This document shows, piece by piece, positions 48,674 through 57,088 of a stretch of DNA of 64,000 bases. Source of the DNA: JACVRW01 sp963820315 (GTDB lineage Bacteria > Actinomycetota > Thermoleophilia > Solirubrobacterales > Thermoleophilaceae). A program made the translations under genes and the position numbers. The stretch is taken from contig CAWFZK010000025.1 in NCBI GenBank assembly GCA_963820315.1, positions 1 to 64,000 of the forward strand, written 5' to 3'. The first letter of the stretch is position 1. Each line of letters opens with the position of its first letter. The notes below the pieces were generated by a model. It searched no databases, was not told the DNA's origin, and saw only the letters and a program-made list of their open reading frames with translations.

Positions 48674-50331
48674 CGCCGGCAGCCGATCGGCTCGTCCAGG
48701 TAGCTGCTGCCGGCGCGCCGGTGCTCGAAGTGCCACCACTCGCGCCAGTAGGGCTCGAAGCCGAAGCGGGCCATTGCGCGCGCGAGAACCAGGCGGTTGC
48801 GGAGGGCGCGGCCGCTCGCGTTCCTTGTGTGGGCGCGGCTCGAGAGGTCGTCGTAGCCAGTCCCCATCTCGAGCGGGCGGCCGCTGTCCGCGCGCACGAG
48901 CGTCAGATCGACGGCGCTGCCCGTGTTGTGGCGGCTGCGACGCGCGATGTACGTCCCGACCAGGTCGGCCCTGCCGCTGCGCTCGGCCCAGCGCACGAGC
49001 GCGCGGGAGGCCCGCGCAGGGCGATAGGCGTCGCGCACGAGCAGGCCGAGCCCGTGGCGGCGCAGACGGCGCTGGACACGCGCGAGCGAGCGAGCAGCGT
49101 GGGGGAGGAGGAAGGCCCTGTTCTCGCAGTAGCCCGGCAGCCGCCGCCCGGTGAGGTTGTCGGGGGTCGCGTAGGCGAGCTCGACGCGGATGCCGGGGGC
49201 GGATCGCTGGATGTCGACGAGGCCGCTGACGCTCGCCTCGGCGGGCGTCCTGAAAATGCGTCTCGCCACTCCGCGCAGCGTCGCCGTGCCGTAGTCGTGC
49301 GACGGGTTGCCGTCGCTCAGCACCGCCATCGACACGCGCAGCGGCCCGCGCTCGAAGAGGGCTGCTTCGTGGACGAGGCGGCCTAGGCCGGTGCTGCGCC
49401 AGCCGCCCTTGAAGAAGGTGTGGAAGCCCGCGGCATGCGAGAAGCGCGAGAAGCCCCAGCGCTGCCAGGCGACGATCGAGGAGAGCAGCCCGCGCGCGTA
49501 GGCGCGCGAGCGCTCGGGGACGAGCAGGTCGAAGACGCGGAAGAAGCGCGCCTGGTCCGCAGCGCTGAAATGGGCGCCTGACCAGTAGCCGCTGACGGAG
49601 AAGCTGCGCATCCCCGCGCGGGCGGCGAGCGCGCGCAGGCCGGCGTCGCCGACACGGGCGAAGACGGCGGTCGCGAGCCCGTTGTCCGAGCGCGTGATCA
49701 TCGGTCCGAGCAGCGCTCGCTCGCCGGGCGACGGGAGGCGGTTGCCCGCCTGGCGCAGGTACGCCACGAGCAGCATCGCCTTGACGAGGCTGGCCGAGAT
49801 GAACGTGCGCCGCGCCGCGAGGCCGTGCGTGCGCCCGTGCGAGTCGATCAGCGCCCAGGAGACGATCCCGGCCCGCCGGGAGAGGAAGCGGCGCGCCGCC
49901 TGCACGCGCTCGGGCGGCGGGAACAGGGCCGGGCGCGCGCGGACCCGCAGGCGACAGCCGCGCCCGGGACGCACGCTGGCACGCACGCCGGTGCGGCCGT
50001 GGGCGATTACCTTGATCCGGCGCGAGCAGCGGTCCGTCGGCGGGTCGAGCAGCGAGCAGTTGCCGTCGCAGGGGCGCTCGAAGCTCGTCAGGCGGTAGCG
50101 GCCCGCGGGCAGCCGGCGCCTGACCCGCCAGCGCAGGCCCCGGGCTGCGCTCTCGTCGACGACGAGCTCGCCGCGCGCGTCGCGCACACGCAGGAACGAG
50201 ATCGAGCCCTCGATGTACGCGCCGGTCAGCACCCGCCGGAAGTCGAGCTTGCCGCGCGGCGCCTGCGCGTCCGCGACCGGCGCGGCGAGCGCCGCGATCG
50301 CGGCCGCCGCACACAGGACCAGGACCCGCAC
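48670..50331 (-). CDS. secreted fusion of a class A beta-lactamase-like serine hydrolase and a VanX-type D-Ala-D-Ala dipeptidase
   Basis: 553 residues, GTG 50331, signal peptide (VLVLCAAAAIAALAAPVADA). After a beta-rich Cys-containing region (25-135) comes a penicillin-recognising domain with S181-L-V-K184 (SxxK), S215-D-N217 (SxN) and K308-G-G310 (KTG-like). Residues 375-553 form a VanX/DdpX domain with R437 (AYRP), the complete zinc motif S466-R-H468-NT-G471-S-A473-V-D475 and E531-WW-H534. Both active sites look complete. It could trim or sense peptidoglycan stems and beta-lactams outside the membrane. Confidence 0.85.
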   Translation of the reverse strand: MRVLVLCAAAAIAALAAPVADAQAPRGKLDFRRVLTGAYIEGSISFLRVRDARGELVVDESAARGLRWRVRRRLPAGRYRLTSFERPCDGNCSLLDPPTDRCSRRIKVIAHGRTGVRASVRPGRGCRLRVRARPALFPPPERVQAARRFLSRRAGIVSWALIDSHGRTHGLAARRTFISASLVKAMLLVAYLRQAGNRLPSPGERALLGPMITRSDNGLATAVFARVGDAGLRALAARAGMRSFSVSGYWSGAHFSAADQARFFRVFDLLVPERSRAYARGLLSSIVAWQRWGFSRFSHAAGFHTFFKGGWRSTGLGRLVHEAALFERGPLRVSMAVLSDGNPSHDYGTATLRGVARRIFRTPAEASVSGLVDIQRSAPGIRVELAYATPDNLTGRRLPGYCENRAFLLPHAARSLARVQRRLRRHGLGLLVRDAYRPARASRALVRWAERSGRADLVGTYIARRSRHNTGSAVDLTLVRADSGRPLEMGTGYDDLSSRAHTRNASGRALRNRLVLARAMARFGFEPYWREWWHFEHRRAGSSYLDEPIGCRR

Positions 50332-50385
50332 ATGCCCAGGGTACGGTTGTCCGTATCGACGCGCTCACGCGCGGCCCGTAGCCTC

Positions 50386-52152
50386 GTGGCCATCAGACGC
50401 CTCGCCAGAGACATCCTCACCCCGATCACGTACGGGCGCATCGCGTATCTGCTGATAGCGCTGCCGCTCGGGATAGCGTGGTTCACGTTCCTGGTGACCG
50501 CGATCGCGGTCGGCCTCGGCACCGCGATCACCCTGATCGGCATCCCGATCCTCGTCGGGACGCTGTACGCGTGGCGCTGGGCCGCGAAGCTCGAGCGACG
50601 CCTGATCGCCTCGCTCACGGGCGTCCAGATCGAAGACCCCTACAGACCTGAGCCGGAGGGCGCCGGCTGGTCGCGGCGCATCAGCACCCGGCTGGGCGAC
50701 CCGGCCAGCTGGAAGGACCTCGTCTTCCTGCTGATCCAGCTTCCACTCGGCATCGCATCCTTCACGGCCGCCGCCGTCGTGCTGGGGCTGGCGCTGTCCT
50801 GGATCGCGGCGCCCGCCTGGTACTGGTCGACACCCGAGGGGATCGAGCTCGGGATCGCAACCGTCGACACGCTCGGCGAGGCGCTCCTGCTCGTGCCGCT
50901 CGGGCTCGTGGTCGCGTTCCTGGGCATCCCGGCGCTCGGTCAACTCGGGCGCCTGTACGGGCTGCTGGCGAAGCTGCTGCTCGGCTCGACCCCCGACCCC
51001 GAGCTGACCGCACAGGTCACGGAGCTCGAGGGCGCTCGCTCGCGGATCATCGCGGCGGCCGACGCGGAGCGCCGCCGCATCGAGCGCGATCTTCACGACG
51101 GCGCGCAGCAGCGCCTGGTCGCGCTCTCGCTGACGCTCAGGATGGCCGAGTCGCGCGCCGAGAAGGGCGATCCCGAGACGGCGGACCTGATCCGCAACGC
51201 CGGCGAGGAGGCCGGGCTCGCTCTGAAGGACCTGCGCGACCTCGCGCGCGGCATCCACCCGGCGATCCTCACGAACCGCGGCCTGGCGGCGGCGCTCGAC
51301 GACCTCGCGGCTCGCGCGTCGATCCCGGTTGAGGTCACGGACGCGCCGCAGGAGCGCCTGCCCGATCAGGTCGAGGCGGCCGCCTACTTCGTCGTCTCCG
51401 AGTGCCTCGCCAACGTGGACAAGCATGCGCAGGCGTCCGCCGCCAGCGTGTCGGTGCAGGCCGAGAACGGGCAGCTGCGCGTCGAGGTCGCGGACGACGG
51501 CACGGGCGGCGCCGACACCGAGAACGGCTCGGGCATTCAGGGCCTGCGCGACCGCGTGGGGGCCCTGGGCGGGCGGCTCGAGATCGAGAGCCCGGAAGCC
51601 GCCGGAACGCGCGTGCGCGCGACGATCCCGCTGGAGGTGCCCGCTGATCTGGACGAGCTCGAGGCGCCGCGGCGAGCAGTCGTCCTCGCTGACGAGGAGG
51701 CCGAGACGCTCCGCACGCGCCGCACGCGGCGGCTGCGGGTGCGCGTCGGCATCGTCGCGAGCGTGGCGGCCATCCTCGTGCTGGTCTGGGCGCTGACCGG
51801 TACCGACAAGCCCTGGATCGTGTGGCCCCTGCTGGGCCTTGGCCTGGTGGCGGCGCTGGACGGCTGGCTCGTCCTCGGCGGGCGGCCGCTGCGCGAGTCG
51901 GACGTCGCGGCCGTGGGGGGCGATCGCGCGGAGGCCATCCGCTCGCTGCGCCGCCGGCGGCGGATCCGCATCGACGCCGGCGCGCTCGTCATCCTCAACG
52001 TGTTTCTGATAGGCATCTGGATCGCGTCCGGCGCCAGCTACTTCTGGCCGGTCTGGCCGATCCTCGGCAGCGCCGTCGCGCTCGGGTTGAAGTCGCTCCG
52101 TTGGACGGATATCGCGCGCGAGCGGCTCGTCGGGGACGCCTCGCCTCACTGA
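50386..52152 (+). CDS. membrane sensor histidine kinase, HisKA_3/NarL-type, with C-terminal membrane pair
   Basis: 588 residues, GTG 50386. The N-terminal half is a four-helix membrane sensor module present as two similar halves (ITYGRIAYLLIALPLGIAWF and LVFLLIQLPLGIASFTAA). The dimerisation/phosphoacceptor helix has His237 in RRRIERDLHDGAQQRLVALSL, and the ATPase domain has ECLANVDKHAQA and GSGIQGLRDRVGALGGRL. The C-terminus adds two pairs of membrane helices (2TM-type domains) after the kinase core. No response regulator is adjacent. It is divergent from the beta-lactamase/VanX-like gene by 54 bases. Confidence 0.9.
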   Translation: MAIRRLARDILTPITYGRIAYLLIALPLGIAWFTFLVTAIAVGLGTAITLIGIPILVGTLYAWRWAAKLERRLIASLTGVQIEDPYRPEPEGAGWSRRISTRLGDPASWKDLVFLLIQLPLGIASFTAAAVVLGLALSWIAAPAWYWSTPEGIELGIATVDTLGEALLLVPLGLVVAFLGIPALGQLGRLYGLLAKLLLGSTPDPELTAQVTELEGARSRIIAAADAERRRIERDLHDGAQQRLVALSLTLRMAESRAEKGDPETADLIRNAGEEAGLALKDLRDLARGIHPAILTNRGLAAALDDLAARASIPVEVTDAPQERLPDQVEAAAYFVVSECLANVDKHAQASAASVSVQAENGQLRVEVADDGTGGADTENGSGIQGLRDRVGALGGRLEIESPEAAGTRVRATIPLEVPADLDELEAPRRAVVLADEEAETLRTRRTRRLRVRVGIVASVAAILVLVWALTGTDKPWIVWPLLGLGLVAALDGWLVLGGRPLRESDVAAVGGDRAEAIRSLRRRRRIRIDAGALVILNVFLIGIWIASGASYFWPVWPILGSAVALGLKSLRWTDIARERLVGDASPH

Positions 52153-52167
52153 TTACGCCGGGTCCTC

Positions 52168-52196
52168 TTGACAACGGAAAACGGCGTGTTTATGTT
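52168..52196 (+). promoter_or_regulatory. near-consensus sigma-70-type promoter
   Basis: TTGACA (52168-52173), a 17-base spacer and TATGTT (52191-52196). Transcription would start near 52203, giving a leader of about 70 bases to the propeller gene at 52274, which has GGAGAGA as ribosome binding site. This is the strongest -35/-10 pair noticed in the window. Confidence 0.75.
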
Positions 52197-52273
52197 TCGC
52201 GTCGCGACCGCCAGAAACGCGGCCGTATCCAGTGAGGAGTGGCCCGGCAGCGCCGGGCGGATCGGAGAGATAT

Positions 52274-54253
52274 ATGCCTGGCACCCCGGGTTTTGCCGGT
52301 CGGATTCGTGCTGCTTTTTCGCGTCCGCTGATGGGCGCGCTCGTCGCCGTCGCGGCGCTGGCTTCGCTCGGCGTGGCCACCGCGCTGGCGGCGCCGCCGC
52401 CTGATGGGCGGACCTACGAGCTCGTGACCCCCGGGGACACCGGACGGAACGCGCTGCTTCAGCCGTCGATCTCGGCGGACGGCAACCGTATTTCGTACGG
52501 CGCGCTCTCGTCACACGACGGGGCCCACTCCAACGTACTCAACACGTACGTCGCGACGCGCAACGCGGACGGCACCTGGACGAACCGGCCGCTGCAGCGC
52601 GCGGGGCGCGACCCGTCCGGCCCGATCGGCTGGTCGCCGGTCGACGCCGCCGGCGCGGACTACTCAGCCTTCATCGCGCAGGGCCTCCAGGGCCTGACCG
52701 GCGGTGGGACGTTCCCGTACGACCGCTTCGACGCCAACGGCAACTCCGTCGAGACGCTGATCAGCGGTTTCCAGAACGCCCAGTACGCGACCTCGACGCC
52801 GGACCTCGCTCACTCCTACTTCTATCTGTTCGATCCGGTCGCCGGCCAGCCCGACTCGGCCGCGGGTGCGAACATCTACGAGGCCGACAACGGCACGCTC
52901 ACGAACGTCGGGCTGCTGCCCGACGGCACGGTGCACGAGTGCGGTGCGCGCTTCACGCCGGATTTCCAGCACTACCAGCGCCAGCACTACGTGTCTGAGG
53001 ACGGCAGTCGCATCTTCTTCGTGTCGCCCGACCCGCAAGCGTTCGACTGCACGGATCCGACGCCGGACCCCGCGCGCCTGTACACGCGCGCCGGCGGCAC
53101 GACGGAGCCGATCAGCGAGGCGCCGGCCGGCGAGACCGAGTTCGCGGCCCGCTTCGTCCAGGCAACCGCTGACGGCTCCACCGTCTTCTTCCTCACCGCG
53201 ACCAACATGGTCGCCGAGGACACCGATGGATTCGAGGATCTCTACCGCTTCGACCTCGGCGGCGACTACAGCTGCCTGAGCTGTGTCGACGGCATGAGCG
53301 CAGGCGTGGGCTCGGCGATTGTCTCCGAGGACGGCTCGCGCGCCTACTTCGTGTCGAGCGCCAACCTCGTGACGGACCCCGACCTGACACCGGATGTCCA
53401 GCACATCTACGTGAACGACGGGAGCGGCGTCTCGTTCGTCGCCAACACGGGCCAGCTGGGGCAGACCGCGACCAGCTTCCCACGCGGCCAGATCTCCCCG
53501 GACGGCAGCGTCCTCTGGATCCTGGCCCCTGAGCAGCTGACGGACGCCCCGACGAATGGCAATCCGGCGCTCTATCGCTACGACGCGGAAGCCGACGAGC
53601 TGACGTGTGCAAGCTGTGTCGAAGGGCTGCCGTATACCTACTCGGTCGACTTCGTGGCGAACGGGTACGGCGGAGCGCCCAGCCGCGCCGCGTCCGACGA
53701 CGGCGACTGGGCGTTCTTCACGTCCACCGCGGCCCTCGTGCCCGACGACACGAATCAGGCCCTCGACGTCTATCGCTGGCACGAGGGCGACGGGGTGGCG
53801 CTGATCACCGACGGTGTCAGTCAGGTCAGCGGCTTCTCGCCGAACCACGGCTTCGGCGGCACCGACGTCACCGGTACCAACGCCGTCTTCAGCGCATTCG
53901 AGCGGCTCGTGCCGCAGCACATCGGCGGGCCTCAGATCTACACGGCGCGCATCGGCGGGCTCTTCTCACCGTTCCCACCGCCGCCCAACCCGGGCTGCTC
54001 CGGAGACGGCTGCCAGGGCAATGCGAGCCCGCAGCCCGGCACGACGACTCCCGGCAGCGCGACGCTGGACGGCCCGGGCAACGTGACGCCGTCGAAGCCC
54101 AAGGCGAACAAGAAGCCCAAGAAGTGCAAGAAGGGCTTCGTGCGCAAGAACGTCCGCGGCAAGTCCCGCTGCGTCAAGCGCAAGCCGGCGGCGCGCCGCT
54201 CCAAGCGAGCCGCCGAACGACGGAAGGCCGCGGCCCTTAGGAGGACCAAGTGA
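52274..54253 (+). CDS. secreted beta-propeller-like protein with basic C-terminal tail
   Basis: 659 residues, ATG 52274. Positively charged N-terminus and signal peptide (ALVAVAALASLGVATALA), mature start near APPPDGRTYELVTPGDTGRN. The body contains six to seven blade-like repeats of the WD40/TolB type (PSISADGNRISYGALSS, VSEDGSRIFFVSPD, ATADGSTVFFLTATN, VSEDGSRAYFVSSAN, ISPDGSVLWILAPE, ASDDGDWAFFTSTA). A Pro/Gly/Thr linker ends in a Lys/Arg tail with paired Cys (KKCKKGFVRKNVRGKSRCVK). The tail may bind the anionic cell wall; function unknown. Followed by a similar-context secreted gene. Confidence 0.8.
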   Translation: MPGTPGFAGRIRAAFSRPLMGALVAVAALASLGVATALAAPPPDGRTYELVTPGDTGRNALLQPSISADGNRISYGALSSHDGAHSNVLNTYVATRNADGTWTNRPLQRAGRDPSGPIGWSPVDAAGADYSAFIAQGLQGLTGGGTFPYDRFDANGNSVETLISGFQNAQYATSTPDLAHSYFYLFDPVAGQPDSAAGANIYEADNGTLTNVGLLPDGTVHECGARFTPDFQHYQRQHYVSEDGSRIFFVSPDPQAFDCTDPTPDPARLYTRAGGTTEPISEAPAGETEFAARFVQATADGSTVFFLTATNMVAEDTDGFEDLYRFDLGGDYSCLSCVDGMSAGVGSAIVSEDGSRAYFVSSANLVTDPDLTPDVQHIYVNDGSGVSFVANTGQLGQTATSFPRGQISPDGSVLWILAPEQLTDAPTNGNPALYRYDAEADELTCASCVEGLPYTYSVDFVANGYGGAPSRAASDDGDWAFFTSTAALVPDDTNQALDVYRWHEGDGVALITDGVSQVSGFSPNHGFGGTDVTGTNAVFSAFERLVPQHIGGPQIYTARIGGLFSPFPPPPNPGCSGDGCQGNASPQPGTTTPGSATLDGPGNVTPSKPKANKKPKKCKKGFVRKNVRGKSRCVKRKPAARRSKRAAERRKAAALRRTK

Positions 54254-54285
54254 GCCGGCGAGCAGAGACGAGAGGAGCGATAGCT

Positions 54286-57021
54286 ATGCGTACAGAAGTT
54301 CAGAGTCGCTTCCGCGCCCTGCTGGCCGGGATCGCGCTCACCGCTGCCTTGCTCCTGTGCGGGATGTTCGCCGCGCAGGCGCAGGCCGCCATCCAGATCA
54401 CGGAGTTCGAGGCCGGCGCGTTCAACGCGGACGGCACGCCGAACCTCCAGGCGGGCGCGCACCCGTTCGAGGCGCGCACGTTCTTCAAGTTCGCCGAGGC
54501 GGACGAGGACGGCACGCCCTTCAACCAACCGCCCGAGGAGAACGTCAAGGACATCGAGGTGACGCTGCCGCCGGGGCTGATCGGCAATCCGTCGGCCACG
54601 CCGCAGTGCACCGACGAGCAGCTCTTCGGCAACGCCTGCCCGGTCGCCAGCCAGGTCGGCATCACCACTCTGCGGCTCTGGCAGGGCACCGAGCAGTTCC
54701 CGATCAGGCTGCCCGTCTACAACATGGTCCCGGACCCGGGGCAGACCGCGGACTTCGCCTTCCAGGTGATCATCGCCCCGGTGCACATCGTCGCGACCCT
54801 CAACACCGACGGCGACTACTCGCTGAAGACGAACATCAGCGACATCTCCGAGCTGCTGCCGCTTGGGGCCTCGACGCTCTCGTTCTGGGGCGTCCCGGCT
54901 GACTCCGCGCACGACCAGCAGCGCGGCGCCTGCATCGGGACGGACTCCGAGCAGATCGACACGGACGGCGACGGCTTCCCCGACGTCTTCGGAGACGGCG
55001 ACCCGCTCAACGACGACGCCTGCCCGTCCGGTGGGGCCAGGAAGCCGTTCCTGACGCTGCCGTCGGTCTGCGGCATCGAGGGCGTCACGACCCTGCGGGC
55101 ACGCTCGTGGTCGGACCCGGGCACCTGGAGCACGGCGACCTCCGCTCCCGAGGTGGCCTCGGGCTGCGAGCGCCAGCGCTTCGACTCCAACGTCGGCGTG
55201 TTCGCCGATCCGCCGGTGGCCGACTCGCCGACGGGGCTGACGGTCGACCTGCGCATCCCGCAGAACGACAACCCGGACGGGCTCGGTACGCCGCCGCTGA
55301 AGAAGACCGTCGTCCAGCTGCCGGAGGGCCTCGCGGTCTCGCCGGCCGCGGCCGACGGCCTGCAGGGCTGCACGCCGGCTCAGTTCGGCTTCGGCTCGAA
55401 GGCGGACTCGACCTGTCCGGCGGCCTCGGACATCGGCAACGTGAGCATCACGACGCCGCTGTTGGCCGACCCGATGGAGGGCGACATCTACCTGGCGCAG
55501 CCCACCGCCTCCCAGCTGCTGTCCATCTACCTGGTGGTCCGCGGTCCGGGGTTGGTCGTGAAGCTGCCCGGCTCGATCGACGCCGACCCGAACACGGGCC
55601 GACTGACCGCGACCTTCGACAACACGCCGATGGTCCCGTTCAGCCGCTTCCTGCTGCAGTTCAAGGGTGGGCCGCGGGCACCGCTCGCAACACCGCCGAG
55701 CTGCGGTCCGAAGACCACCAACGCGACCATGACGGCGTGGAACGGATCGATGGCTCCGGTCAGCGCGACGAGCACGTTCGACGTGATCGGGTGCTCCGGC
55801 GGCTTCGCGCCGGGGTACGTGGCCGGCTCCACCAACCCGGTCGCGGGTCGGAACACCGGCTTCCTGATGACGCTCTCGCGGCCCGACGGTCAGCAGGAGA
55901 TCTCGAGGCTGGACGTCCAGCTCCCGTCCGGGCTGACCGGCCGGCTCGCCTCAGTGCCGCTCTGCGGCGAGGCGCAGGCCGCGGCCGGGACGTGCGGGCC
56001 GGGGTCCCAGGTCGGAACGACCCGAGTGGCCGCCGGCGCGGGCTCGAGCCCGTTCAACCTGGGTGGCCGCGTGTACCTGACCGGGCCGTACGCCGGAGCG
56101 CCGCTCGGGCTCTCCATCGTCGTCCCGGCGATCGCGGGACCGTTCGACCTCGGCACGGTGGTCGTGAGGGCCGCCGTCCACGTCGATCGCACCACGACCC
56201 GCCTGCGGGTGATCTCCGATCCGCTGCCCTCGGTCATCAAGGGCATTCCGCTGCGGATCAGGACAGTCGAGGTCAACCTCGACCGCGAGGGCTTCATGCT
56301 CAACGGCACGAGCTGTGCGCCGGGCAGCGTGAGCGCCCGGATCACCTCCACGGCGGGTGCCACCAGTGACGTGTCGTCGCGCTACCAGCTGGCCGACTGT
56401 GCGCGGCTCGGGTTCAACCCGAAGATGACGACCACGCTGACGGGCAGGAACCAGGTGCGGCCCGGCCGGCACCCCGGCCTGAACGTCCGGCTCCAGGTGG
56501 GCCGCAACCAGGCCAATCCGCGCAGGGTCGCCCTGACCCTGCCGAACAGCCTGGCGCTCGATGCCCAGAACCTGCCGGATCCGTGCACGCAGGAGCAGCT
56601 CGCTGCCCTGAGTTGCCCGGCCAGGAGTCAGGTGGGTACCACGAGCGCGGCGACGCCGCTGCTGTCCGAGCGGCTCCGCGGCGGGGTCTACCTCGTCGAA
56701 CGCCCGCGTGGCCTGCCCGCGCTGGCAGCGGTGCTGCGCGGCCAGCTCACCGTGGTCCTCCAGGGTGAGACGGCGATCACGAGGAAGGGTGTCCGCAACA
56801 CGTTCGGAACCATCCCGGACGTGCCGATCAGCGACTTCAGGCTCAACCTGGAGAGCGGATCGGGCGGCATCCTGACTCCGGTGCGGCGCAGCCTCTGTGG
56901 CCGCAAGCACCGGGCGACCCTCGCGATGAAGGGTCACAACGGCAAGGTCAAGAACACGACGGTCGCGCTGAAGACCCCGTGTGGCAAGGCCAGCCGTAGC
57001 AAGCGCAGCAAGAAGTCCTGA
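54286..57021 (+). CDS. large secreted protein with four related Cys-containing modules
   Basis: 911 residues from ATG 54286, with GAGAGGAGCG upstream (a GTG at 54250 is the alternative). Signal peptide ends near AQAQAA. Four modules begin near residues 88, 338, 536 and 745, each with L-P-x-x-L, a Cys pair around CTxxQ..CPxxSQVG and a G-x-V/I-Y-L-x-x-P strand (for example ACPVASQVGITTLRL, TCPAASDIGNVSITTPLL, TCGPGSQVGTTRV, SCPARSQVGTTSAATPLL). Between modules 1 and 2 is a calcium-loop-like stretch DTDGDGFPDVFGDGDPLNDD. The C-terminus is basic. No enzyme motif; probably a surface or matrix protein. Confidence 0.8.
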   Translation: MRTEVQSRFRALLAGIALTAALLLCGMFAAQAQAAIQITEFEAGAFNADGTPNLQAGAHPFEARTFFKFAEADEDGTPFNQPPEENVKDIEVTLPPGLIGNPSATPQCTDEQLFGNACPVASQVGITTLRLWQGTEQFPIRLPVYNMVPDPGQTADFAFQVIIAPVHIVATLNTDGDYSLKTNISDISELLPLGASTLSFWGVPADSAHDQQRGACIGTDSEQIDTDGDGFPDVFGDGDPLNDDACPSGGARKPFLTLPSVCGIEGVTTLRARSWSDPGTWSTATSAPEVASGCERQRFDSNVGVFADPPVADSPTGLTVDLRIPQNDNPDGLGTPPLKKTVVQLPEGLAVSPAAADGLQGCTPAQFGFGSKADSTCPAASDIGNVSITTPLLADPMEGDIYLAQPTASQLLSIYLVVRGPGLVVKLPGSIDADPNTGRLTATFDNTPMVPFSRFLLQFKGGPRAPLATPPSCGPKTTNATMTAWNGSMAPVSATSTFDVIGCSGGFAPGYVAGSTNPVAGRNTGFLMTLSRPDGQQEISRLDVQLPSGLTGRLASVPLCGEAQAAAGTCGPGSQVGTTRVAAGAGSSPFNLGGRVYLTGPYAGAPLGLSIVVPAIAGPFDLGTVVVRAAVHVDRTTTRLRVISDPLPSVIKGIPLRIRTVEVNLDREGFMLNGTSCAPGSVSARITSTAGATSDVSSRYQLADCARLGFNPKMTTTLTGRNQVRPGRHPGLNVRLQVGRNQANPRRVALTLPNSLALDAQNLPDPCTQEQLAALSCPARSQVGTTSAATPLLSERLRGGVYLVERPRGLPALAAVLRGQLTVVLQGETAITRKGVRNTFGTIPDVPISDFRLNLESGSGGILTPVRRSLCGRKHRATLAMKGHNGKVKNTTVALKTPCGKASRSKRSKKS

Positions 57022-57032
57022 GCTGACGGCCT

Positions 57033-57065
57033 CCCGGGCGCGCCGCTGACCGCGGCGCGCCCGGG
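57033..57065 (+). terminator. strong GC hairpin after the repeat-protein gene
   Basis: CCCGGGCGCGCCGC (57033-57046) and GCGGCGCGCCCGGG (57052-57065) form a perfect 14-bp stem with a 5-base loop, 12 bases after the stop. There is no T-tract, so it is either a non-canonical terminator or a 3'-end stabiliser. Confidence 0.65.
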
Positions 57066-57088
57066 CCGCTCAGGCCGGGTGCTGGATC

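Noticed and set aside
57033..57065. Inverted repeat as an insertion-sequence end
   Set aside because: It is a simple hairpin with a 5-base loop directly after a stop codon, with no transposase or target duplication nearby.
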